From Rotaria sp. Silwood1 (taxonomy: Eukaryota > Rotifera > Eurotatoria > Philodinida > Philodinidae): a stretch of DNA of 64,000 nucleotides. The translations under genes were made by a program, and so were the position numbers. The notes under the pieces were generated by a model. That model searched no databases and was not told where the DNA came from. It saw only the letters and a program-made list of their open reading frames with translations. The DNA lies in assembly GCA_905250075.1 (NCBI GenBank), contig CAJNOP010000010.1, forward strand, positions 62,001 to 126,000, in the 5' to 3' direction. Shown here one piece after another: positions 25,401-36,395 of the stretch (the first letter of the stretch is position 1; each line of letters begins with the position of its first letter).

Positions 25401-28400
25401 CTAATTAGAATAAGAACTTAAAATTATATTTTTAACTGTGCAGATAATACATTAATTTTGGTTTAGGGATGTCCCAACGTTGCTAGAATTGGGCAAAAGG
25501 TCAATGGCTAAGGAAGTCAAACAGAAGATTATCGCTAAAGTTGGCTGGATTTTCATGGGCTCAGCGTTTTTCGGGCATATGATGAGCTAAATAACCAAGA
25601 AAACACTAAAATCTCTGCTGACACAAAAACAAAAAATTTCAATATTAAGATAAAGTCATTACCTAGATCTTCCATTCGGGATGCCTCTGTCTTGTTTCAA
25701 TATAAATCTTAATATTAAAATTATCAAATTCTGAGTTTATTATTTGATTCGATCAATATTTTTCAATGTAAAAGTCGATTTCCTCAAACGTTCTAATACA
25801 TGAAGAATAACTGTTAATTATTTGAATTGATTAGTTTTGCTTTGTTTTCTATTTATGAGGATTGGCATGATGGTAGGTGGGAGTGTCTGTGTGTATGGGT
25901 GTGTGCTTCTACTTCCGAATCATAAACACACACTTTTTTTTCCATATTTTCTTTAATTTAAAAGATTTTAACATCACTAGGGTAAATTATTTTATTCTTA
26001 TTGAAAATGACCAATTTTGAATTGTTTTCGAAATATAAATCAAACAAAGTTAAAACTATATTTTGAGATTTACCTAAATAAATTTAATTTAATCCAATCT
26101 GTTTCAGGTATATTTTCTAATAAAAATTCTTGTCTTTTTACTCCATTTAAAAATAATTGATAAACTGTTTCATTTGGATGTGATTTCGTACAAATATTTA
26201 TTGGTATTTTCCATCTTAAACTATCATCTTTTGTTCCATCAGCTAGAAATCGTATTTGCTCAATTGTTATTAATCGATTATTTCCTTCTTGTTTTTGTTC
26301 TACCTTTAATTGAAACAAAAAATAATTGATTAATATATATTTAAAAGAAAAAAAAAAAGAAAAATCAACAATACTGTAAGAAGAGGATAACCCATTTGTT
26401 TTGTCCATGTTGTTAGTATATCTGATAAATGTGATTGATTTGATGCTTTAGATAAATGTGACCAAAGATTATCTGTCACAGTATTTTTATATGCATATTC
26501 AGCAAGATAATTTGAAAGGCCAATACGAAATGCTTCACTACCAACATATGCATGAAGTAATCGAATAACACTTGAACCTAAAAAAAAACAAGAATTCATT
26601 TTTAAGACTAAATTAATTTTATTTAAATACCTTTTCCATAAGTAATTTCATCAAATATTTCATCAATTTCAGTTGGTTTTTGAATAGGCATTTCAATTGG
26701 ATGACTATTATGTAATGCATCAGGAATCATACATGTAGCTAATGTATCTGATACAAATTGGGTCCAAATATCATATTCTGGATAAACATTATCAACAGCA
26801 AGAAATTCAATCCATGATGCAAAACTTAAAAAAAATAAAAAAAGAACAAAAGACATTTTATATGAAAAATATTTTTTAATTGAATACTTATCTTCATTAA
26901 GCCATAAATCATTCCACCATTTCATTGTCTAGAAAACAAAAACATAATTTTCATGAGATAATTAAAATACACAACAAAAAAAGCAAGAATTTTACTTACC
27001 ACTAAATTGCCAAACCATTGATGTGCTAATTCATGAGCAACAACAAGTGCAACATCTTGTTTAGTTTTTTGTGTCGATGTATAAGGATCAACAAGTAAAT
27101 ATGTTTCACGAAAAGTTGCTAGGCTGATTAATTTTTAAAAAAAGATTATTTCTTTTAAGTTTTTAATATTTTATTTCTTACCCCCAATTCTCCATTGCGC
27201 CTAAAAACAGGAAAAAAAAAGAATATATTCAAATCTAGGATAGGAAACAATCAATTCTCTATTCACCGGAACCAAAATCAGCAATGGCAATCATATCGAG
27301 TTTTTTTAACGGATATTTGATACCGAAATAGTTCGCAAAAAATGGAAGCATTTTAGCAGCAGTCTATATAGATCATTTGGAATAGGAATATATATTTATT
27401 TAAAAGACAAAGACTAACGTTTAAAGCAAATAATCCTTGTTCTTGTCTTCCAATTGGTGTATAAACACGAATAAGTACATCATTAGAATCACGTGTTTCA
27501 TCATAATCATAGTGACCAATAACGTAAGCAACTAGATATGTCGACATTACCGGTGATGAATCAAATTCATGAACACATGTATCATTTCCATCATCATATT
27601 TTGATTTAAGTGGCTATTAAAAATCAAAAACATGATTTTATTTTAGAAAAAAAATTATGTTTTTTCTTTTTCTTATACCATATTACTCAATGTTGTTAAA
27701 TTTTTAGGAGCTCGAATAGTTATTGTAAAATTAGCTTTAAATGATGGTTCATCAAAACAAGGAAAAGCTTGACGAGCATATCCAGGCTAACACAGTTTAA
27801 TAAAAATTAGAATAAAAATTCATTGAAATCTAATCTTACTTCAAATTGTGTACTTGCACCTATACGGTTACGAGCTTTAGTTCGATAAAATCCATTAAGT
27901 TGATCATTTATTTTACCACGGAATGATAAATATAAACGACCATTTCCAGGCTTAAAATGAAATAAAACAATATTATTAATAAGTTTGAAATCAAATTTTA
28001 TTAAATTTACATTTAATTGTTGATTAAATTTCATTATTACTTGTTCATAATTTTCATTATATTCAACTGATCCATTAAGAGTAAAATTGAAATCATAATG
28101 TTGAAATTCAATTTTTGTTATATTTAAATTCATACTATTTAATATAATTTCATTCACAATTTCGTTAATCTAAAATTTTTCAATTATTATTTGTTTATTA
28201 AAAATTTGAATTATTTTTACTTGAATATCAATATCTACAGTTCCTTGAAAAATATATTCTTCAAGTTGACTAGCATCAATATATAAACGATAGTGTGATG
28301 GATTAATAGTTGTTGGTAATCGATGAACTGATTTATTAGATACTTTTGACACAGAACGTGTTAAATTATCTAAATAGAGATTTTTCTTTGAATAAAATTA

Positions 28401-28604
28401 ATTTAATTTTTTTTTTGTAAACTGAAACGTACAAATCAAAAATGGCAAAACACCCATAGCAATGACCAAACTAAAAACTATGGCAAAAACCAAAATTCGA
28501 AGTCGACAATAGACTTCGAGGAACACTTTGCGCTCCAGTTTCTTCATTCTGATACTATCTAATCTTTGTCTTTTCCTGTACATATATACAGAGAACCGAC
28601 ACAT
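22473..28604 (-). CDS. M1 zinc aminopeptidase, puromycin-sensitive type, with N-terminal membrane anchor
   Basis: Removes N-terminal residues from peptides. Eighteen exons (minus): 28604-28433, 28369-28221, 28169-28011, 27950-27840, 27786-27679, 27613-27419, 27363-27267, 27200-27182, 27123-27000, 26928-26888, 26824-26631, 26577-26375, 26303-26074, 25005-24444, 23111-23001, 22948-22790, 22725-22678 and 22625-22473; 944 residues, every junction in frame. Residues ~36-57 form one hydrophobic helix after a basic start, so a type II anchor is likely. The M1 N-domain follows ([23 protein letters not shown]). GAMEN is at 331-335, zinc motif HELAH at 367-371 with third ligand Glu390, catalytic Tyr about 454, then the ERAP1-C-type helical domain (from about 600). 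Block-by-block resemblance is closest to NPEPPS, which has no such anchor. GAMEN sits on a 19-nt exon. The conserved NEGFASW reads NEDNFASW because the donor shifted. Two introns exceed 1 kb. A shorter start at an internal Met is possible. Confidence 0.92.
23202..23318 (+). pseudogene. Possible eroded coding remnant inside a long aminopeptidase intron
   Basis: A plus-strand frame of about 38 codons (reading [17 protein letters not shown]...) with protein-like composition, followed by stops and further short fragments to about 23570. It lies antisense in the 1332-bp intron 23112-24443. The family is not recognised; it may be chance. Confidence 0.2.
24227..24266. repeat. 40-bp near-perfect palindrome in intron
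   Basis: AATTGGGCAAGTACAAATAC meets its inverse on the right with 18 of 20 pairs matching, centred on a TAC/GTA step. It lies in intron 23112-24443 of the aminopeptidase gene. The 14-mer CTAGAATTGGGCAA at its left edge recurs at 25483-25496 in the other long intron of the same gene, suggesting a dispersed element. Confidence 0.7.
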
Positions 28605-28782
28605 ATCTATATCGATAGAACACAGAAAAAAAGAATAGAATCACGTGCAATTTTTCCGAAATAATTAGTTTTTCTTTTGCCTTAGAAAAAAGCATGGCGG
28701 CAAATTGTTTATAACAATTGTGTAGATTTTTCAGCAAATATAGGTATCAGCGCATCATTATCTCTATAATTCTTTCTCCAAA
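28605..28782. promoter_or_regulatory. Shared bidirectional promoter region
   Basis: Only 178 bp separate the divergent start codons of the aminopeptidase (minus) and the Q/N-rich protein (plus), so the promoters must overlap. It holds an ATGGCGGC core (28694-28701), which matches the core of the animal YY1 site, and directly beside it a perfect 7-bp inverted repeat AATTGTT-TAT-AACAATT (28703-28719). The ATG of the core opens a six-codon upstream frame on the plus strand. The motif meaning is inferred. Confidence 0.45.
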
Positions 28783-30099
28783 ATGTCATCATCATCATCA
28801 ACACAAAAACAACAACGTCATCAAATTAATAATAATAATCTCCAACAGTCGCGTAATACAAATGCATATTTTGATCGTGAAGAGTACCATGGACGATCAT
28901 TAATTAGTAAAAATAATTATTGGAATCATGATTTTCATGAATCAAATAATAATTTTTATATGAATGATTATTATCATCAATATCGAAATATATATTCATT
29001 ATCATCACGACATATACGAAAAGGAAAACAAATTAAAAATGAACAACGACATAACTCAAAACCTATGTTTTCATCGTCCAAAAGTAGTAATAATAATAAT
29101 CATCATCATGCATATTATGATAATATACCACCTCGTCATCGTTTTCAACAACAAACTAATAAACGTGAACAATATTCATCATGTTTACAAGAGTCACGAA
29201 CAAATAATAAATCTGATGAAATAAAACTTCCAAATTCTTCAATAAAAACTGAACAATCAACAAAACCATTAAAATCATCTTCATCATGTAGTACAAAGTC
29301 TGATATATCAAATAATGCTGGTTTAACTCATCGAAAAGATTTACATGCTAAAAATTTAGCTGCTGCTGCTATTGCAGCTCGACAACAAACTTCATCAGCA
29401 CAAAGTAATTTAAGTACTGTACAAGCATTAATGAATTCACTTATTTTACAACAACAACAACAACAACAACAACCGTCACAATCACAAACAACAGTTCAAT
29501 TACAATATCAACTTACAAATGCTCTTTTAGGAATAAGTAAATCTTTAATTAATATGAAAAACAAAATTCTTTTGTTTCCTTTTTTTTTGGATAATCTAGT
29601 GATTCAACAACGTCTTAAAGAAGCTACACTTCAAGCACAAGCACAACAAATTCAAGCTGCTTTACCAACATTATTAGCAGCTCAAGCGCTTGTCTATCAA
29701 CACCAGCAACAAGGACAATTAACAAGTAATCAACAACAAACTCAAGCAATTTTACCACCAAATATTGCCCACCCAGGTACGAAATTTAATAATCGTCCTC
29801 TTGTTAAATTTCCTGTTATTCGTTCAACAATATCTCCATTATCATCAGCTATGATGATGCCTATTATTCGACCATCAATTGCAACAAATTTTTCTCGACA
29901 TCGATTAGTAACTAATCCTCAACAAATTTGTTCGACAACTACTTTACCAACTTATCAACAAGTACAAGAAATTGAACGAGGAATTTCATTAGATGAAGCT
30001 ATTCATTTAAAAGGTGCTATTGATATTGCTGATATTAATAATACATCGGTTAATACTGAAACAGAAACTACTCAAATTAATAATAATATTACTGAATGA
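28783..30099 (+). CDS. Low-complexity Q/N/S-rich protein, function unknown
   Basis: Not recognised. Two exons, 28783-29536 and 29600-30099, give 417 residues. The intron is 63 bp, stop-free and in frame, so retention would give 438 residues. The N-terminal ~170 residues are Ser/Asn/His/Arg-rich and disordered. The middle has AAAAIAARQQ, a Q8 run and a Gln/Ala/Leu-rich helix (LKEATLQAQAQQIQAALPTLLAAQAL). The C-terminal region (TYQQVQEIERGISLDEAIHLKGAIDIADI) looks the least repetitive and may hold the conserved part. No signal peptide or membrane segment. The composition suggests a nuclear or RNA-granule protein, which is a guess. It shares its promoter region with the aminopeptidase. Confidence 0.75.
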   Translation: MSSSSSTQKQQRHQINNNNLQQSRNTNAYFDREEYHGRSLISKNNYWNHDFHESNNNFYMNDYYHQYRNIYSLSSRHIRKGKQIKNEQRHNSKPMFSSSKSSNNNNHHHAYYDNIPPRHRFQQQTNKREQYSSCLQESRTNNKSDEIKLPNSSIKTEQSTKPLKSSSSCSTKSDISNNAGLTHRKDLHAKNLAAAAIAARQQTSSAQSNLSTVQALMNSLILQQQQQQQQPSQSQTTVQLQYQLTNALLGISKSLINMKNKILLFPFFLDNLVIQQRLKEATLQAQAQQIQAALPTLLAAQALVYQHQQQGQLTSNQQQTQAILPPNIAHPGTKFNNRPLVKFPVIRSTISPLSSAMMMPIIRPSIATNFSRHRLVTNPQQICSTTTLPTYQQVQEIERGISLDEAIHLKGAIDIADINNTSVNTETETTQINNNITE

Positions 30100-32138
30100 T
30101 AAAATATTTTTTGAATAAAATGAACCAAATATTAAATTCTTTTTTTTTTGTGTTTTGTTCTGTATATATGTATAGAATAATCTATATATATTTTTTTTTT
30201 GTTTTCAAACAATAATAAAACAATCCATATTATCATTGATAGTTTTAAAGACTCTAAAGTCTATATAATTGGTTAGTTTTCAAAAAAAAACTATGTATGT
30301 TGATTGTGACTTAATAATCATTTATGTAATCGAAGATCATAAAAATATTTTTATTTGATACAAGAAATCGAATAGAAAATTATAATTTAAAAATAAAAAA
30401 AAACGAGAGTAAATGTATATGTTTGTGTAAAACACACATTGTACGATTTTTATTGATTTAAATCATGTTCAATTACAAAACACAACAGAATTCATATTCT
30501 TAGAATTATTAATATATGATTTTAAATATGAAAAACAACCTCGCACATGATTGCATATTGTGACAAATAAAATGAAAACATTATTTTTGTTCATAGTTTT
30601 ATTCATTGAGTTTCAATTTGATCAATCATTTATTTGTTAGTTTATACAAAATAAATTTCAGTATGAATTTTAATGAGTTAATAATCAAAAACAAACGAAA
30701 AATTCCAAAGAAATCCCTATTCATTTTTCAATTACTCTTGATAAAACGAAAATACTTTTTTTCATAATAAACTATATAAATAGAATTCATCGTTTTTCTC
30801 AAATAAGAAAGATGCACTCAACATCAGTTTGAATGAATATCATATAATAAATGACGCTTGTAATATTTTTACATCGTGATCATCAGTATAGAAAAAGACA
30901 ATTATTTCCATATTTACTATATTCTAAAAGACACTAATACATTCCAGTAGTATATTTAGAGAGGAGGGAGGCACGGCAGGCGATCGCTGCTCCCCATGCA
31001 AACCTTTTCTCAATATAAAATGCGCAAAAGTGCACTAATACTATCACTAATGAACTTCGAAACATGTTTTTGATTAAGAGTCTTTCCTTTTCCGTTTATC
31101 AAAACTCGAGATTCTCCGTCGATATATTTTTCATTGTATACTTTTGAAATTATAAATCATCTTTAAAATTAATTTTAGTTTTTTTTGACCATTTTTTTTT
31201 CTCTTAGTTCTAAATCAAATTCAACAGCAATTATAATATAATAGATATGAAGAAAAATTTTATTATTCAAACTTGATTGAATTTGTTGATAGTTTTCTAA
31301 AATAAAATTGAAATAGAAAATACCTGATCAATGCCAAAATTATAATCTAAACTAAAATAAATTATAAACATCACAGCAAAATAAAAATGTATTAGTTTTT
31401 TTTTTTGTCTTCTCTCTCAATTTCTCTTGAAAACTTGATCATATTTATTTATTTATTCAATAGAAAAAAAAACTTACCGAAAACCTTTGCCGTTTTTGGT
31501 ATTTCTATATAAAACATGAATAGAATAAAAAAAATCTTTTATGTTTTACCCGTATAACTCTGTCTCCTATTTTAACAAAGAAAATAATTTTAGCTAGAAG
31601 AAAAAAACAGCAAATATTTTCTTTTTTTTCGCGTTTTGTATCTGCAAATAATTATGAGATTAGCTCATAATTTTTAGCTAGAAATAAAACAGAAATAATC
31701 ATGAAGTAAAGACAAAAAATAATACAAAGAATATTTAAAACAAAAGAAAAACAAATAAACAAATACAAATAACATTTGTTGATGACACATATTGGATTTT
31801 TCTTGTATAGAATCGTCGACATTTGAAAAAAAGAAAAAAAACATTCATTGTCTTCTAAGGAAAACATAATATATATATATATATATAATAAATCAATAAT
31901 GTTGAACAAGATAAAGACGTAGAGAAGAATTAATCAATCGATTCCTACAAATAATGATAAAAAAAAGAACAAGAAAAAAAAAACAAACATAAAATAGACA
32001 AGTAATAATGATAATAAATTTTCATTTTTCTTACAATGATGACTTACAAACATCATTGACTCAAAACATAAATATTTCTTTTTTCAATTTAAATTTAAGA
32101 AGAACACAAAAAAAAAGATTTTACTTGATCTGCTTACC
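30100..32138. other. Convergent 3' intergenic region
   Basis: 3' flanks of the Q/N-rich gene (plus) and the KH-protein gene (minus). Very AT-rich, with many AATAAA strings. It holds a G/C-rich patch at 30961-31003, an AT microsatellite and several poly(A/T) runs. No supported gene. Confidence 0.5.
31869..31887. repeat. (AT)n microsatellite
   Basis: About nine to ten AT units downstream of the KH-protein gene. Confidence 0.8.
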
Positions 32139-34485
32139 TTAAGAAGAAGATTTTGTTGACGAATTCACACCATTTGTAGTATTTGCCGCTGCTGCCGCTT
32201 CAGCCCATTGCTGAGCATAAGCAGCCCAAGCATTACCCGAAGACATCATTGTAGCCGTAGCTGTTGCTTGTGCTGCATTTGTAACTGAATTAGTTGAAGG
32301 TGTATTGGTTGTAGTTGTGGATGCTGTATTTGAACTAGACTGAAAATAAAAAAAAATTATGAATATTTCGAGTCAATAAATCTCAAGACAATGATCTTTT
32401 GCTTAGAAATGTAGATTATACTAAACTTTTCGGTTATCGATAAAAAATAGAATTCTTACCGCTTTCATTTGTCGAGCGATTTCATCAGCCATTTCATTTT
32501 GTCCAATTGATCGATAATATTCAATCCATTGCTGACTGTAATCTGGTTGTCCGGTGACTGGATTTATTGCTATTGAAAATATATTCATGAATAAAAATAA
32601 AATAAATCAATAGTCAAAAAAAAATCTATATACTTGTTGCTGTAGAATTATTAGTACTACTTGTATTTAGTGTTGAATCTGTTGATTTTGTTGTAGTCGT
32701 ACTAGCCGATGTATTACCTGTCATACTTGATTGCATCATACTGTAATAATTCATTTGTTGATAATAAGCTAACCAAGTTGGATCCATTTGTCCCATGTCT
32801 GAACCAGCAGTTTTTGATGTTGATGAATTATCATTATTATTTGATGCACTTTGATTATAGGAATTTACTAAAACGAAAAAAAGAGCAAAAAGTTTATTTT
32901 TGTATCTTTTTTCAAATTAAACATTATTTACATTGTGGCCATTGTCCATAAACATTTGCCCATTGGCTATAAGGATCATTACTATTTGTACTATTACCAT
33001 ATTGATCATTACTAGTATTCCATGTGTCGATTGAATTCGTTCCGACTAATGGTAAATTAAATTGTTGTTGAAATTGTATTGGTGTTAACATATCACCAGA
33101 ACCACCAGGACCATTTAAAACTTTTTCATACATTAATTGCTGTGCTGTAACTATTTGTTCAGGTGTACCACGTAATTTAAATACTCTGTCAGTTGAATTT
33201 CCTGCTGTTGAAACATGACTTTTATCAAGTTCAACAAAAGCTCCTGATCTACGATTTATTTCTTTAATACTTTCACCACCTAAAATTAGTTAAAAACTTT
33301 AAAAAAAAGAACGGACAAAAGAAAAAGTTATATATATACACCAACCTTTGCCTATAATAAGCCCAGCTTTATCATACGGTACATGATAAATTGCTTCATT
33401 ACATGGACCAGTCATCGGTGTATTCCCCATCTAAAAATTTCCTTAAAAAAAAACAAAAAATTTTTACAATAAAGTATTTACTCGTGAATTTGCATCATTT
33501 AATGACGTTGTGCTATTTTGATTGGTATTAAGACGATTAGCTGGATTAGGCAAACCACCTGATTTTGATAATGAATCGAGTACATATTGTTTAGCACGCT
33601 AAAATAAATGATATACAAATAAAAAAAAAAAGATACAAAAATTTCTTGTTTTCTTACTTCTACACGATCAGATTCACCTATAATTCTTAATGGTTTATGT
33701 TCAATACCATCAACATCTGCTGAATCTTGAACAACATACATTTTAACACCGAATTCTTCCTGAAAAAAAGAATGTTTTTTTTGTGCTTTTTTTTTGCTTA
33801 AAAAATTAAATTGATTCCTTACAGACACTCGCTTGATATTTTCACCACCTTTACCAATAACTAAACCACATTTAGCTGATGGTAACATAACATCAATTGT
33901 TTTAGTATTTGTTCCTCCCATGGAATATGGATTAATATTTGTTGAGCTACCGTCAGCCATTTTTCCTCTTGCTATAATATCATCCATAATACGCTTAGCT
34001 CGTTCAACAGCGTCTCTTGTACCACATAAATTTGCTAAACGATCAGGAGGATTAGGACCACCAGGTAAAGGTTCTGGTCGTAATTGACATATTTGTACTT
34101 TACAACCACTTTCAGCTTGAAGTCGAATTATTTGTTCACCACCTTTACCAATAATAAGACCAACAAATTTATCAGGAATTTTATAATCTTCTTGAAATGT
34201 TAATTGATTTGCAAGTGGTAATGAATTTGAATCATTTGATGTTTTTACACCTAATTGTGAATTAATTTGTTGTGCTATTTGTTGTGCACGTAATACAGGT
34301 GCTGACATAGGATATGTTTCCGTTGGAGATGTAATCGCTGGACGTTTTGTTGAACTATCTTCTTCAGTATTGGATCGTTTCAATGAAGAATTTTTACTAG
34401 CATTTGGTGCTGATGCTGCCAATCTTTGTGCTACTTGTTGAGCACGTGTTACAGCATCTTGAAAAGCTACGGGATTATTTTGCAT
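32139..34485 (-). CDS. FUBP/KSRP-like KH-domain nucleic-acid-binding protein (three KH domains)
   Basis: Relatives bind single-stranded DNA upstream of MYC or AU-rich RNA and act in transcription, splicing and mRNA decay. Exons (minus): 34485-33823, 33759-33658, 33598-33482, 33430-33346, 33279-32932, 32867-32634, 32569-32460 and 32339-32139; 619 residues. Each KH has the GXXG loop: KH1 KFVGLIIGKGGEQIIRLQ, KH2 KCGLVIGKGGENIKRVS then GVKMYVVQD, and the last KAGLIIGKGGESIKEINRRSG. By sequence these match FUBP KH1, KH2 and KH4; nothing like KH3 lies between. The C-terminus has the Tyr/Trp motifs of FUBP transactivation regions (DYSQQWIEYYRSIG, WLAYYQQMNYY, AYAQQWAEAAAA) in Ser/Thr/Asn-rich linkers. 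A GTAAGC donor-like site directly follows the stop codon. The start is the first ATG of the long open exon. Confidence 0.9.
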
Positions 34486-36395
34486 AATTTTGAGTGTTTA
34501 ATCGGAAGAAAGAAAAGTATACGCAACGAATGACAGTAATGATTTTATATTGATTGCAACATTGCAAGCATGCGTTGTAAGTTTACCAACCATTGTTGGT
34601 ATAGTATTGATATAAGATGCATAGGTGACGAAGAAAAATGTTTTACACATGAAAAGAGGAACGTTACTATAGCAATAACTTGCATTATGAAAAACATAAA
34701 GGAACAGTTTTATTTTATTTTCTCATATTAATTATACGAGAAAATAAAACATGATTGATTTAGATTTTAAAAAAATTTGAATTTTTTTCTGAATATAAAA
34801 TTCTTGATATATAAATTTTATATATTTCATCAGCTTATTGATAATAGACATATATAGGTTGGCAGAAATAATATAAAATGTTCTGCTGTAATTTCTATTA
34901 ATTTCGACTCAAATCGAAGAAACTAAAAAACAAATGAAGTGTTCTATTTGTATTTATTTGTCAAAGAGTTAATTTTATCTTGATCAATTATTTAATGAGA
35001 GTAGCATTTTATATTCGCCAAAACAATTGATAAACTTGAAAACGTATCTAATAATTTTCTTTTACATGTGATTTTATGTTTACATTTTTTATTATATGAT
35101 AAATGTAATTTGGAAAAAAAAATTCAAAATCAAAAGTCGAGTTATTTGTAATTTACATTCATTGAATGCTTATATATAATATAAATGCTTTTAATTTTTT
35201 CGATATCAGTTGTTAATAAATGAGTTTGATTGAATGAATTTGCTCTAAAAAAAATATCAGTGATCATTAACAAAAATCAATTGAAACAATACGAATATTA
35301 GTTCCTTTTTGTTTCGATTGAAAGACATTATCACATATTTCCTTTATATCATTTTCTAAAGATGTCAAACAAGCATTAGTATTAAAATTAACCATTATAC
35401 TTTGATATTATTTACATTAGATGCCAAGCAGTTAGCATCAATGTGAATTCTAACATATATATTAACTGCGACCGTCCCTTGAAGAGTTCATGCTCGATGG
35501 TTTCCGATAACAAAACAAAAATTTCTTTTCTAACTAGAGATGGCATTCCCAAAATAGAACAGAGAGTTTATATACTCGGAAAATATATTCCCTAAACAAA
35601 ACAAAGGTTTATTAGACCAGGAAATGCTATTTCCAAGAAAAAAAAGCAAAGGCTTTGGTAATCGGAAATCCTATTCCCAAAACAGAACAACACTGTTTGG
35701 TTTTAAGGACATCTAGAGTAAGAGTACCCAAAATCTACTCGTCGGTAATCTCTACATTAGCATTGAAAATAATATTAATACATTGGTATTAATTAACTTT
35801 ATTGAAAATAATATCAAATCATTAAGACTAATTTTAACACTAATATCGAAAGCATTACCGTTGGTATTACTAAATACTAATTCTAATACGACAGCCTTGT
35901 TATTGTTGTTTTTTTTATCATATGAACGTTAAGAAAAAAAAAAATATTTTACAACTAATTGCATTACTTGAAAAAAGAAAAACAAATTAGTTTAATTTAG
36001 CTATTGTCATAAACTTAACAGCATGTAGGATGACTCATTGTGAAAAACAATACCATTTGGAAATCTCGATCATATTTATCGTTAGAGAATATATGTATTC
36101 CAAAGTTCTTTCTTTCCTTTCTCTTATGAATCAAACGATGAATTATTTTCTTTTGCCCAGAAAAAGTTATCTGATCAACTACGCACACATGCTGATAAAA
36201 CCTTGTTATCGTTAATAACCTCAGCAATTTGCTGTACGAAAGAAAAATATCTATAATATATCAGCGCTATATTTGGCACGACTATTGTTTTTACATTCTG
36301 TTGGTACCGCTCTTTGCTATCTGTTAGTACATACTCTTGGCAACGAAGAAAATCATTATTTTTTTCTCAAGATAATCTTACTGTCTGCTACAAGA
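34486..36395. other. Intergenic region between divergent genes, with a degenerate tandem repeat
   Basis: Upstream of both the KH-protein gene (minus) and the kinase-like gene (plus). AT-rich. It contains a 42-44-bp tandem repeat (35545-35714) followed by an AT-rich stretch of TAATACT/AGTATTA-like palindromic words (35750-35900). No supported coding sequence. Confidence 0.5.
35545..35714 (+). repeat. Degenerate tandem repeat, about four units of 42-44 bp
   Basis: Units begin ATTCCCAAAATAGAACA (35545), ATTCCCTAAACAAAACAA (35587), ATTTCCAAGAAAAAAAAG (35629) and ATTCCCAAAACAGAACAA (35673). The middle of each unit is more variable, but two further units keep a GGAAA-type string before the next start. 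Confidence 0.65.
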
